The notes beneath the pieces were generated by a model that ran no database searches, was not told the DNA's origin, and was given only the letters and a program-made list of their open reading frames with translations. A stretch of DNA of 64,000 nucleotides from Sipunculus nudus. Taxonomy: Eukaryota > Annelida > Sipuncula > Golfingiida > Sipunculidae. Location: contig CM049318.1 of NCBI GenBank assembly GCA_026874595.1, positions 53,421,250-53,485,249 of the forward strand. The letters are read 5' to 3'. Positions 37,558-50,731 of this stretch are shown one piece after another; the stretch's first letter is position 1, and each line of letters opens with the position of its first letter. A program made the translations under genes and the position numbers.

Positions 37558-37890
37558 GGCCAAAAAGGTTATGGTTCTGATGCACCGCCCGCGTCAATTT
37601 TGATGCCCCGCATTAACATTTTTAATTTTGATTTTCAATAGAAACTTACCAATCTTGAGCTCAAGCAGCTCGAAAATTTCTCTAAAGAAGATAAGATAAT
37701 ATAATTTTTATCAAATTTCTTTTTTAATCTAATGCTTTTACATGTTCAGCAAAAAAATATGTTATAAACATGATGTTCCCTGATCATATGACATTTTTTA
37801 TGGAAATATACCATAAAAAAGGAGAAATAAAAAATCGCCCACCCACATTGATTTCTGGAAAAAAGTGCCTGAGAATCAAACCTTTTGGCC
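37558..37890 (+). mobile_element. MITE family 1, copy D
   Basis: A complete 333-bp copy: GGCCAAAAAGGTTATGGTTC at the left and GAGAATCAAACCTTTTGGCC at the right, flanked by TAT on each side. It contains CACCGCCCGCGTCAATTTTG, TTGAGCTCAAGCAGCTCG and the CCTGATCATATGACATTTTT segment shared with the other copies. The best-preserved termini of the family in this window. Confidence 0.85.
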
Positions 37891-39089
37891 TATCATATAC
37901 CGTCTTTGAGAACTATTTTCTTTAGCGGCCGCAACGCGACGCCGATGTTGCGGCGATAGTTTTCATAGCTGACATTATGTTAATACGATCGGTTTCCATG
38001 AAAATCTGTGTAAGTTCGAGTCTTTTAATTAACACTTAGAATGGGTCAGACTTTATAGTCATGGTATTCAGTAAATTTTCGTCAGACAAAGAGAAAATAT
38101 ATTTGCGTGCTTTCAAGGTCATGCTTCGTAACCGTTCGGTCAGAATAATCACGTCTGCCATCTCGGACCATCGGAAGAGAACATGGTTTAACGAACTTCT
38201 AGTGTACTTATTTTGTGATTAAAATTTGAAATATGAAATATCAATATAAGATTATATGATATTTAAAGATATTTCTATTGTTTTTTCTTTATGAAACGAT
38301 CTCATGGGGAATCCCCTGTGTAAGACCGTCGGCGGGACCCGCATGTTCCATGATTCACCACAAAATTTAGAAACACGTAGGACTATATAATATGATTTGC
38401 ATGTTAATATTACACGTAAAACAAATACAAATGTCACTTATTTCGAGGATCCTTTCAAACTCTTGACTAATTCGACGCATACATTGTGTATTGTCTTATG
38501 TTTTAACAACAGGTTGTCTGTTCTGTGCCAGTGCATGGGAAATAACGATATTTTACGTTTTATACATTGTAGAAAAAAAGGTAAAAATAAAAGCCGCCCC
38601 TACGCATCAACATACAATTAATTTTGGAATTGTCCTCCTCACATTTTATAAACAAGCAAAGCCCATGAATTTATAAGTGATTTATATTCATGTATAAGCC
38701 CCCCTCTCCCCCCCCCCCCAGCACCTATAACACTTTCATATCTGCTGTGAGGATATCATAAAACCCAGTACACCGTGTGTATAAGCTGTACAGCCACCAT
38801 TCAACAGAACTTCGCGACTGAACAGGAAGCTTCAGCGAATAATCATACCTAGCTGTGATTTCTGTAGGGATAAAAACAGCAGCATCATGATAAGGCAGTG
38901 TGTGATAAAACAGAATGTTGTACTAGTGTTTTTAAACCAGCTAGGGGGGACTTATCCGGGTCTGACAGTACTTATAACAAACAACTTACTTTATAATTTA
39001 TCGGAAAAACGTGAAACCATTATAAAAGGAAGCATTGTGAGCAGTCATAAATAACTGGCAAAATTATACAGCCGATTAATACCTGAAGT

Positions 39090-39095
<6 letters not shown>

Positions 39096-39185
<90 letters not shown>
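39096..39185. repeat. (TA)n microsatellite
   Basis: About 90 bases of pure TA dinucleotide. Confidence 0.95.
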
Positions 39186-39187
<2 letters not shown>

Positions 39188-39514
39188 ATCGATATTTTCC
39201 CTGGCTCCCATGAATTAACTGAAAGTATGAGTTATGTGTCCATGGCTTTTATTTATGCTTCTATATCTTTGTATTTCTGATACTGACACGTGGTGCATTA
39301 CGCGTCATAAATCGGACTTCTCTCCCTCCCGGGTCACATTGGTTGTCGGTCGTCATAAACCATTCATGTTTGTTCCGTACTCAAGTCCAGCTATGAGAGC
39401 CCTGGTCACTGGGCAATGACTATTTGACCTCAGTTCAAGATGGTCACTCGCAGTGGATTATCTTCAAGGATGTGGGACGGGGGGATGGTTCAGGGGTGTG
39501 TGTTAGAGCATTCG

Positions 39515-40430
39515 TATTACCTCTATTACTATTACTATTAATTGGCTTCTGTTACTATAACTATTACAATATTTTTCATTTTACTATTATTAATAGTTGG
39601 CATCTGTTTCTTTTACTATAACAACATTTTTTTCTCTGTTACTATTACTATTACTTGATTACCATTTCTTGGCTTCTATTCCTATTATTATTACTATTAC
39701 AACATTTTTTTTCATATATTACTATTATTACTTGGCGTCTTTACTATTACCATTTCCATTACTATTACAACATTTCCATTTGTTACTATTACTTTTACAA
39801 ATTTTTCATCTGTTACTATTACTAATACTTGGCTTCTATTACTATAACTTTTAAAATTTCAACATTTTCCCTATTACACTTTTTATTAGTTGGTTACTAT
39901 TATATGGCTTATATTACTATTACTATTATTATTACTATTACAACATTTTTCCTCTATTACTATTATTATTAATTGGCTTCTTTTACTATTACTTTTACTA
40001 TTACTATTACTATTACAATATTTTCATCTGTTACTAATAATTAGCTTCCATTACCATTACCATTACTATTATAACATGTTTTCTCTATTACTATTTCTAT
40101 GTTTCTATTACTATCATTTGGCTTCTATTAGTATTTATATTGCTATTACTACATGTTTTATCTATTACTATTATTTTTACTTTACTTCTTTTAATATAAC
40201 TATTACTATTACAACATTTTCATCTGTTACTAATACTATTGGTTGCCGTATATTATTATAACTATTACAACATTTTTTTTTCATCCATTACTATTACTGT
40301 TGCTGTATCTGGCTTCTATTGCTGTTATAAATACTATGCTTCTTTTACTCTTACTAATTACTATAATTACTTGGCTTCTTTTACTTTTGCTATTACTTGG
40401 CTTCTATTACTATTATTATTACGATCACCG
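39515..40430 (+). repeat. strand-asymmetric satellite, about 75-bp period
   Basis: The array alternates TTACTATTACTA filler with two landmarks, TTGGCTTCT (for example 39542, 39829, 39971, 40116, 40307, 40371) and ACAACATTTTTCATCTG (for example 39699, 39767, 39941, 40214). This gives a degenerate period of roughly 75 bp over about 12 units. The plus strand is almost devoid of G outside the GGC of the landmark. Leucine- and tyrosine-rich ORFs of up to 123 codons here are composition artefacts, not membrane proteins. Confidence 0.9.
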
Positions 40431-42164
40431 AGCTTTTTTTATCGGAGTAAGGGGTATGTATTAAATGAGAAGAGGCATGTTGGATCATTATTTTCTATTC
40501 TAAAAGTTAAAATAAAATAAAATTTTCAGTGGATTACTGTCTCAATTAGATATATTTTCCATATATTTTGTGTCGCCTTGGTCGTTGCAAAAAATTCATA
40601 CATCAGTATATGATCTGGTCAGTAATGATGTTTACCTTTGCAAACAGGAATGGTGCATTCGGAATTTCGAAGATCTTTTACTTTTATATGATGAAAATTT
40701 AAAGAGTCCGGGACGCTCAAGCAAACATTTTTGGGAGTCCTCTCTGAGTTTAGAGTGTCCTAAGGGGAAATGATATGTGTCCAATTTTGAAGGGTTATGT
40801 AAAATTGAATCGTTAAGTGTTTTATGTTTTATTTTCATATTATTTTAAAATTAGAAATCGTGTTATGATATGAATATTTGCAAATAACGAGATGTAAGCC
40901 TCATTTATCAGCGCGGTCTTAAAACAACTGATCGCGTTTGAGGCAATCGATACTGTTCATTGACAGTCACAAGGTCCTACAGACAGAAATTCGCGTGTCC
41001 CATACACGCTTGGACCCTCGGAACCAGGCGTCCGTTAGAGATTTCGAGCATCGGGACACTTACCCTGGCTTTGCTGAAAGCCCTGATAATATATATATAT
41101 ATATTGTATATATATATATGTATTATTGTTAGATGAATAAAGGATAGATTGGGGTGATGAAGATATGATAGATAAATTTAATGTATGTTTAAAGGCAAGG
41201 GGAAAAAAACAGGAATATATGCATACCTCGTTAGTAGCAGAAGCGGTCACAAGAGTATGCATAAACAACATCTGTGCCAAATATAACCCACAGAAGGTAT
41301 TTGTCAGTGAAACATGTTTTATATATCAATAAACCTGTGGATCTTTTTTGCGATGTCATATCCGTGGCGCCGTAATGTAAATATAAACAAAAACTAATGC
41401 ATGTGATTTCTTATATGGTTTCCGTGATACAACTGTTTCCAGAATTGTTGAAGATGCAAGGTGATCATGCAGTGACATACTATGGTCATTTGCGACATTA
41501 TGCAAAAATATTACCTGGATGAATTGTTGGAATAACCATTATTGCATGCTGACATTAGAAATGAGTGCGGAGGGGTCACATTTACTGACAATGGAAGTGG
41601 GTCAGTAACTGGGCCAATGTCAGCCCGTACATTCATCACTGACTACAGGGGTTATTAATATGCACAATAAACATTAATCCTGCGGTGCATGGCGGTGAAT
41701 GACCAGATCACCATGCAAGAGAGTCGCGACGACACAGGCGAGCCGGTCTTTTGCAAAGGCAATTGGGCTGTTTTCGGCGGAAAGCTTAACGCAATTTAAA
41801 AATCACTAAAAATGATTTGTACTTAAAAAATTATGTGTTTTCTTATCGGCGAGGTCACTGCGAGAATTATAATCCTGAAAATTGAGGGACAGCGCGCGGT
41901 TTCTGAGAAGATGTATGACAAAAGTGGACCAACTTCCTTTTATAAATATAAGATAAGCTTTCATTTGCAATTTATATGAACAAGTCAGCAAAGTTCAGCA
42001 TAATGATTGATTGATTTCAAGTAATTCCATGGTCAGTACAACCTAAATCATGTTCCGGTATTGGTTCATACCCTCAACAATATGAGAGTACCTTTTCCAT
42101 CTTATTATACATTTAACAAAATGCTAGGGAGAGGGGTGGGGGGGGGCTTGGTCTCATTTTTATA

Positions 42165-42290
42165 TAATATATATATATATATATATTTGTATTTATACAT
42201 ATATATAATATGTATTATGTATGTATGTATGTATATATATATAATACATATATATATATAATATATAATATATAATATATATAATAAGCC
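42165..42290. repeat. TA-rich interrupted microsatellite
   Basis: Alternating TA tracts broken by TTTGTATTTATAC and GTATGTATGTATG segments. A shorter TA tract lies at 41088-41120. Confidence 0.9.
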
Positions 42291-42699
42291 AATATCCTTG
42301 TACTAATTTAAGACTGAAACAAGAGGAAAAGTTTCTTACATGAATATGAAACGTGGACAGTAAAGAAATTTGACGTAAATATGATTGAAATTTCGAAATT
42401 TTCATAATTACTTTAATACTTTAATTATCTTAACAGATATTACTGGCTGTAAAGTTTTCCCTAAATATAACAGGCAAAGACGGATGACGAGTCGACAGAA
42501 TTCTTTATATTATGTCATGCATAGATATGTTTAAAAGGATAAGGCTTTTTATAATTTGTGTCATGACTTCTAATACGAGAGTGGCCTTTGTGTTGAATAG
42601 TTCTATATTTGATGAAAAACAAACAGAAACATCGCTTCTCGGAAGGATGTATCTTTCTGAAAATCAAAATAAAAGATGTCAGATGAAAGACTATCGAAA

Positions 42700-43560
42700 G
42701 AGTTTGAAGACCTTGACCTTCAAGGTGGAATCTGCCGATAAATAGTATTTCCTTAGCCCCTTAATGTTTGAAGTACTGATTTGTTTCCTTTAAATTTGAC
42801 ACAATAAAAATATTTCCACTAATATCTTTTTTAAGAGTAGTGACCTTAACTTGGCTTTGAAAGTCAAACGTGAAGAAACAGGATTTTTGTGAAATTTTGA
42901 ATAACTGCTTTTCTTTCCTTCAAATTTGTTATTCGCATTGTTTAAAACAAGATGTCAGATTGGTGACCCTGGTGGTTTTATTATTATTAGTGTTATTATT
43001 TTGTCACCCCCCCCCCACCCCCCGGCCATAGGGGAGACACAATGTTTTCAGTGCCTTCGTCTCTCGACCTCCACGTCGTCGTCTGTAGGATATCTTATGA
43101 ACGCGATAAATTTCGAAGGGCTGCATTTTTTTCCCCGAAATTTGAAACACAAATTGTTTCTACAAAATTCCACGAAAAGTTCGAAATTCGATGACCTTGA
43201 CCTTAATCTTCAAAATCAAATCTGCAGAAATGTAATTTTTAAAGTATTCCTGAAGTAACTTTTAAAGTATTTCATATTTTGTCATCTAATTTGGTACACT
43301 ACTTTTTTCAACGGAGTTCTTGGACGAGTTAAAAACGAGTTTTTGTCTTGTGAACTTATTAAGTAACTTATTAAGTTTTTTCAAGGTCAAATCTGCAGAA
43401 TTCTAGGATTATTGTGACCCACATACCTTTGGAAGTACTGAAGGTTTTTTTTTTTAATTTGACACAACAGTTGTTTTCGTCAAAATCTCGGACGGGTTCA
43501 TAAACCCTGACCTTGACCTTGATCTTGAAGCTCAAATCTTCTGACATCTATAACCATTGA
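42700..43560 (+). repeat. diverged GACCTTGACCTT tandem block
   Basis: Related units recur near 42710, 43190, 43370 and 43505, each with a GACCTTGACCTT-type core followed by TCAAATCTGCAGAA or a variant, and later TTTGACACAA. Similar cores are abundant in mollusc genomes. A poly-C run (43006-43023) lies in the block. The 110-codon ORF at 42926-43258 crosses repeat units and is not called. Confidence 0.7.
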
Positions 43561-44059
43561 TTTGAGATAGTGCTTATTTTTACCCCAACTATTTTTGGAT
43601 GGCCCATATGGGGGGGGGGACATATATCTGTTTTTGTGCAGCAAAGCCATTCTACTTATTATAATTATTATTATCTGTACTATAATTGACGGTGGTATAC
43701 CATTTGACTTGTGTAACGCAACTACTCCCGTTGTTGGGAAATGGCCGAATAAAAATAGAAATCTGAATTCTAATGAATGCAAACCTCCGCCATGTGTTTG
43801 CATTCACCTATTCGGTCCATATTCTCAAGATCATCCGAAATGCCTTGAACATTTTATGAGACTCCGCTCATGATGAATGCGTGATTTGTGCAATGGACAA
43901 ACACACACACACACACAAACACGAATGGGGATGAACGCATATCCTCCTGGCTCAGACATCCTAGATCATCGCATAATAATTCATCAGAGAAGAGGGCACT
44001 GAAGGGTCCATGTCAGATTTAGCCGTGACAAACACGACTCAGTTAGGACCCCCTACTGA

Positions 44060-44440
44060 GTCGTGACACAAGCCGAATTGAGAATCGCCCTGCAAGTTCA
44101 CGCCACGCTTTATAACCGTATCTCCGCATACAGTCAACAGGCAGACCGCTGGCAGAAATCTCAAATACATGCAGAACAATATACGAATATATTGGGTTAT
44201 AACGGAATATTTCACACACATGGCAGGTGTCGTTGGAGAGATAAGATACTTATTAAAAGGTCTAGTGGGTTTATTTGAAGTGACACGATACTTGTAAGCA
44301 ATGAGGCGTTGACAAAAATGACGAAAATATTTGCATCCTCGTGGGGCCTTATAATGCGATCCTCAGAGTTAGATGTCCAGGCACTCTGGCAAGCCAGTGA
44401 TCTGGCCGCAATGTCAGAGGGCCGATCTCGCGCTAATGTC
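44060..44440 (+). repeat. dispersed repeat family 2, copy 2
   Basis: Colinear with 13225-13640. The region 44100-44760 has several 60- to 77-codon ORFs on both strands and a higher GC content than its surroundings, which raised the possibility of a decayed coding element, but I could not recognise a protein. Confidence 0.5.
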
Positions 44441-44760
44441 ATATCCCGCCAAAATATGCTAATACAAAGAGCTACTTTATTTGAGACAGACTGATGTGGA
44501 GCTGGTCTTTATAGTAAACTGCTCGTGGGTATACCTAAGGGACGTGCGTTAAACCTTATATACATTATTATGGATTTATGCATGCTGCGTGTGGCGGGGC
44601 CGGCCGGGATTGCAGTCCAGTATAAAATTAACCTTATCACTAGCAATACCGGCACGCCTTTACAGGGGGCCAATCGGTCAAGAGGTATCACAATAAGAGC
44701 TGTTGGAAAGGTATCGGCTGTCCCTCAGAAACAAGACAGAACCATAGCATTTGCATAAAG

Positions 44761-46180
44761 TATGTGTGTGAACTTTATATGATCTAGTGGTATATTGTTA
44801 CACAAGCGAGGTCATGGCGACAGAATTCGTGGATTTGTACCCAACAAAGATACTAATACGATACTGTAAGTAAGTTTCAGTTAAATCACTTACTATTATC
44901 ACCGACAAAGCCCTGGTCGTGTTTCGGGTGAGTTTGACGAGCAAAATATTTTGAGTCAGTTATTGACTGATAGGGATAGTTCCAGTCCGGAATGCGTTTG
45001 GACAATTGAAGACGCTTTGCCATAATGATAATAAAAATCCTGAGAAGGTAGCTCCCCGTTAATTTCCAGTGACTACTAATAGTTAGGTATAAAATGGTCT
45101 AATACCAAAGACTAAAATTAGCCGACACTTGCCAAGATGCTGGATATTGGGAAAATAGTGAACGATTATTTAGCTGTACTTTATGATATATTTCACTCAT
45201 TTAATTCGCAATTACATGACAACAATAATTTGATTGTTAAATCCAAAATTATATTTTATACTCTGCGAACGTTTTCGAATCATCTACATGATCGAATGCT
45301 TCTTGCTTGAGTAGCCATCTTTGTTTTTGCTGTCCGGTAGTATCTATTTTACGAGTGTTTACATTACATATTAAAAGCACTTGTTGATACACATGTTTAG
45401 CATGAGACTGTGACCTGTAACAGCATCAGTAGGGTCTGCATGTAAAAAAATGATTCCCTATATATCTATTAAACGGATTCACTATTAATTAAACACGTAT
45501 TATTTGGACTTAAAAGTTCATTAGCTCCATATCACAAATTTTCTTTAAATCCAACTTCTTATAGTGAACTTTCCAGTTGATGAAAAGTTGATCAACTGGT
45601 CTCTACGTAAACCTTGGCCGGTGGTTGCTAGATAAGCGATATAAAATATTAGTCCTGAGCCTTTGTGGCTGTCAAGAACGGCATATCTTAATCTAGGAAC
45701 CTATACATCAATATTACATGGTCTTTGAGCCTGAAAATCCTGTATATGAGTGCTCAGCTGTGGCATATGGAGATGATTTACAAGGGGTTTTGTTCACAAA
45801 CCAAACACAGCAGGCGACGGCTTAAAGGGACTTGATCACAATCCATGCAGGCATGATAAATACACATGAAATATAGCGTTTCCTTCTCTGATCATTACTG
45901 TACCTACCAATTTTTAGTTCCACAACCGTTTATTTATAGCCCTGGGCTTAGTATTAACGTATTTAGTATCTACTAAAACCCAAAATAAAACGTGATTCCA
46001 TATACAGTTGGACAAAATCAGTCATCATATTGTGGTTCAAATAAAGCCCGGCATACACAGTGTGCATAATGGACGAAAAATGTTTCACCATCGCCTGTTC
46101 ACCAAGCTTTTTTGCGAAGAAAATTAGTAATATTTCCATAAAACAATGGGTGAAATGCATCAAACTGATTTTATACGTTA
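44761..46180. other. gene-free stretch
   Basis: Unique-looking AT-rich DNA with no supportable gene, RNA or repeat. Confidence 0.5.
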
Positions 46181-46186
46181 ACCCTT

Positions 46187-46330
46187 AAGCTGTGTTTCCA
46201 TGTGCGCGTATTGGCGTAAGCAATCATTCATATGATTTTATAAATAGTGTTTCCATGTGTCCGTCAGCGAATATGCTTATACATATTTGCTTATATAGGC
46301 AATGCATATATTCCACTATATCCCACTTAT
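46187..46330 (+). mobile_element. TTA-flanked MITE family 5, partial copy
   Basis: Begins AGCTGTGTTTCCATGTGCGC right after TTA and then repeats GTGTTTCCATGTGTCCGTCA at 46247-46266, as the full copy at 48.6 kb does. The right terminus is missing. Confidence 0.65.
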
Positions 46331-47624
46331 GCGACCGTGCATTAAACTGAGAGGTCTAATTAGGCCTGCTTAACACGGTGACCTTTGATCTAGCCTCTTT
46401 ATATTATTTAATTTGTATTCAAGAAATTTCATGTGACGCCCGTGAAGTCACGGTTACGTCACTCACGATAACTGAAGGAAGATCATGTGTAAACTTAACA
46501 GTATTTGCACATGGTGATTCTGCATTTGGCAAAAAAAGCACCCTGTGAATAAAAATTAAGTTTCTGTGATTAGGGCTTATATTTGTGGCAGCGCTCACTT
46601 AAGTGATGCTAATTAATTATGCATGTTAAGTTGTACTATTAACTTTGTATGTACAGAGCCATGCTGTGGGTCTGTCTGTTCCTTTGGTCTCGTGTGGTCA
46701 ACGCACTGGACAGTCACCCCCATTACGTGTTTGTTTGGCCATAGTAATTCTTCTATAAATTACTCAGTATTATACATATTGGCGTCATATTAATAAAACA
46801 CCTCTAGTTTCCTGTAACTTAAATTAACTCCGTTTTCATCCTTGTATCTTATTAAGTGGTGCTGCAATTATGATTTAAGTGGATTTTCTGTGTCTGTTGA
46901 AGTTCTAAACTTTGTAATAACCTGTACAGTAAGTAATAGCTATATGTTAGTTTGATACCATTTTCTACATGCATTATCTTTAGGTAAAATTTCATTTAGC
47001 CTAATTCCATAAAGTGGTTTTCGTATAATGTGTCAGTAACATGAAGAAACACATATTTAAGTTAACTGCTGTAATAGAATGTAAATGTATGTATCTCAGC
47101 ATGATCATATTAGTGTTACTGAGCAGCCAATCAGTGTCACCCTGGTAACATCGGTCAAAGTATAATGATGCTGCAAGATGTCTGGTTAGCAGTAGAGATT
47201 TGAACTGACCTCTGAGCTGGACACACATTAAATAACCATGCAGCATGCTGTGTACATGTGTTTACTGAATTACACCAAAGTCTCTACCACTTCAGGACTT
47301 ATTGTTTGTGTGTTGCTAATTCCTCACACACAAGGGCCCGCGACCGCTACAATATATTATAAGAACAATACCCACAGAAATGCCACTTTATAGCATGTAT
47401 TTTTTTAAAATTTGGTAAAGGCCAAAGGGTTCGTCCGGGATGCCATGCGTGTTCTATGCATGTAGCAAGTACACCGTACTATACCCGGCCGGTGACCGGC
47501 AGACGTATTTCCTGCTTTATACCCCCCCCCCCCCCCAATCTGAATTCGCATGTAACACTGTGGGAAACATAACAGACAATAATATCTTTGAAAATTTAAA
47601 GAAGAGATAAATTTGAAAATATCA

Positions 47625-47627
47625 GTG

Positions 47628-47702
<75 letters not shown>
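47625..47702. repeat. (TA)n microsatellite
   Basis: About 75 bases of TA dinucleotide with one TTTA interruption, about 90 bases after a poly-C run (47521-47536). Confidence 0.95.
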
Positions 47703-47705
<3 letters not shown>

Positions 47706-48554
47706 TTTTTTTGGCCACTGTTACCTAACTTTTTTAAGGATTTTTTTCTAGCAAATGGATGCGCGTGACTTACCTAGCCGCCTTCAGTGACGAATCGTCT
47801 CATAATCTGTTATGGGTAACTGTTTCGCCGCCTCCTCGTATATAGTACTAAGTGGTGTTAGTACACGATTCGATCGTATTTTCTGGAAAGGGAGGTGTGT
47901 TATCAGTTCTGTGGACATTGCAGCACTAAAACTTTTGCAATATTGTTCATGTATTTTATGTAGAACATAACTGCTACATATTGGCAACAGGAGGGGCTTT
48001 TTAGCTCAGTTAAAATAAATTGCGTCGGCCCTTAAGAAGACACGGGCCACACAGCTCACAGAGCCAGTCCGAACGTGTATCGCGACATGTCTTTGTGTGT
48101 TATATTTTGTATTATTAAGGGATTACTCGTATTTAAACAAAGAATATATATACGTATTAGCTTACCATAACTAGACTGGTTTCGAATGAAATGACATACC
48201 AGAGATTATTATGGATTATCTGCCTTTTACAGATACATAACGTATGGAGCTTATAATCCCTTCCAAGTGCATTTAGGTGGGTTGTTGACTAAAATGTAAT
48301 ATCAGATTTATCTACCATTTACTCACCCTTGGTGGCTGAACTGGCTATGTCTTACCTAAGACATATAAGTTCTTAACATGAGACACACTTTATGCTCGAT
48401 CCTTTGCCTCCTGCCTTCACGTGAACGGTGATTCATCCTAGAAGGCGCGTTAGGTATATCTAGTTGGAAACGATCTCAGTATATAATGGCCACCACAACT
48501 CTGTACATCACAACAGCTTGGGCTACTCCACATCTAATTTTGCCATTTAATTTA

Positions 48555-48831
48555 AGGTGTGTTTCCATGTGCGCGTCTATGTGTATATATGCCTGAAAAA
48601 TCGCTCAGAGGATTTTGTAACTGGGGTGTTTCCATGTGTCCGTCAGTGTGTATATGCGTAAATGCGTGAAAATCGCCACTGGTGAACTCAGTTATTCAGG
48701 GTAAAATGACGTGACTTCACCATCTGTTAGTGGACGGCCTGCTCGATCCATTGTACAAATATATTAGTCTGCCAGTTCACGCGTGTATAGGCCCTAGGCC
48801 TACGCATACACGCGCACATGGAAACACACCT
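48555..48831. mobile_element. TTA-flanked MITE family 5, complete copy
   Basis: A 277-bp element starts AGGTGTGTTTCCATGTGCGC and ends GCGCACATGGAAACACACCT, about 23-base terminal inverted repeats, with TTA directly outside each end (48552-48554 and 48832-48834). A second, direct copy of the terminal motif (GGTGTTTCCATGTGTCCGTC) lies about 75 bases inside the left end. No ORF. TTA duplication fits PIF/Harbinger-type targeting, but the termini are unrelated to family 1. Confidence 0.85.
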
Positions 48832-50664
48832 TTACTGCAACATATTCTAATGAAGGTAACAAACATATAGGCACAATTCTACATGTACTTCGCAGTCACT
48901 TGACATAAACATACACATTTACACATACACACACCATCACACACACACATATATATAGGCCAAGCGGCCAGACTATTCACAAAAATCCGCCGAAACACTG
49001 AAAACCACCTAAATTCAACAGATTCAACACAATTTTTTTAATTATTCCTGAACTTTTCAATTGGTTAAACTGGAACTATTATGAAATAATATGACTGCTA
49101 TATATAAATCAATACTATAGGCTACTGAAATCTGACATTTATTTCTCTCCCGTCAAGATGTGCACTGTTTGCAATGTTAGTTACTTACTTGGTCAACAGG
49201 TGGCGATATCTTTCCCTCCGTCCACAGCCAGTGGCTTCAATTTTTCAGACCCGAAACAGCCGTGGCGATCAGTATTATAATCATACGAATGAATCATAAT
49301 TTTTATTACTAGCTACAGTTTATTCATACGTTTTAGAATATTGGAAAAAATATTCATAATTATATGGAACCAATATCCTGATTATCAGAAACAAAAACAC
49401 AAACTGAAAAACTTTGGTGAAAGATAAATTTCAAACGAAACATATTTATAGACAAACATATCTCCATTATACTGAATAACAATTAAAGGGGCAGATTATA
49501 GGAAATCCCTCCTAGATAGTGTATATGTCCCGGTGTCCGTAGTCCTGCACAGTGTTCTAAATTCTCGTGATGATCCCAGTACACACGCCGATCTTTCATT
49601 TTTTTCTGCAAATTAAAGTTTTTCTTATTTTAAAATATTACATTTTTGTCACACACTGTTCAGTATATACTTTGTACTTTTTTTAGTATTAATATGGAAA
49701 TTACTCGTCATATAGGTAATTTGACCAATTAAAAAAAAGCGAAAGGAGGTCTTCTGATCCTACTCTATTTAACAGTAATATCCGTGATGAATGAAGCGGG
49801 TGTCTCTGTCCTTTGGAAACGTTTGTATTTTATTTCTATCCCCTTACCAAACCTTAATTCATTCCTGAAAAGCATTTTAAAAGTGGTCACGTGCTGCCAT
49901 ATTTTGTACACACTAAAACCAGGGTACGGTAAGTCGGATATCGGGAGAAGAACAACTGTGGCACAGTTCTAGATATATTCCATTTAAGCTATGTACAGAC
50001 TTCATTTATCGGACAAAGGCAACGACAATGCGTTTTGGGTGTACGTATTAATCCGTCAACATTTACAATCGGAGGCCAAATCACTTGTGACTTGTTCATC
50101 ACCATGGATCTCCATGGCGACGATATCCTACTAATTATTGACTTTGACTTAAATTACCATGCCGACAAGATGAAGAAGTGAAGGGTTATAATGGGTCCAA
50201 TTTATTAATCAAAGACGAAGTCAGAAACGTACATACTGGAGTTATGAAAACATTTTTCTATCTTACTTGTTATCCCTTTAGCCGATATCTTGCTTTTTCG
50301 GGGCACCAAAGTAGTTTTAAAACCCAAATGCTGGGAGAGGAGGCCCGAGCATGGTAGTAGTAACTTAATTGTATGGGAGTGGCGCCTTGCGATTATGTCC
50401 GGCAACGGCAAAAATCCTTCACAGACCGATTTGAAAAAACAGCTTAATGGTCGTGCCGCATTATCGTTGCCGTACAGTGCGCATGTGTACACTTCAATAA
50501 ATATCATATATTCGACTGATTTTTTGCCGTTGTGAAATTATCGTTGCCGGATTGTCGTTGCAGGAAAAACAAAAGCTTTAACTTTGTAATAGAAATATTG
50601 AATATTTATCATTAAGTTGACGCATGATGCTAACTGGAAATCTGTTTCGTTGCAGTTGACCTGG

Positions 50665-50712
50665 ATGACCTTTGGTGCGTCGTCTTTCCATTCCACACCG
50701 AAAGGCAAATAA
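50665..50712 (+). CDS. 15-codon upstream ORF of the methyltransferase gene
   Basis: ATG at 50665 opens a 15-codon frame closed by TAA at 50710-50712. It is out of frame with and 20 bases upstream of the main start at 50732. If it lies in the mature 5' UTR it could reduce initiation at the main ORF. A plausible splice acceptor (TTTCGTTGCAG, ending 50654) sits just upstream, so it could instead be close to the 5' edge of the exon. Confidence 0.3.
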   Translation: MTFGASSFHSTPKGK

Positions 50713-50731
50713 AAAGACCAACGTCGTAAAC

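Noticed and set aside
39597-40520. Leucine-rich ORFs resembling membrane proteins
   Set aside because: Products of the G-poor CTATTA satellite; no start context or conserved segments.
47784-47987. Minus-strand ORF with a protein-like stretch (LTPLSTIYEEAAKQLPITD)
   Set aside because: Faintly reminiscent of FLYWCH/MULE transposon proteins, but only about 25 residues and no zinc-binding pattern; not enough to call.
50011-50473. Inverted CGCATTGTCGTTGCC/GGCAACGATAATGCG pair upstream of the methyltransferase
   Set aside because: Only 15 of 16 bases match over a 450-bp gap with no target duplication; too weak to call an element.
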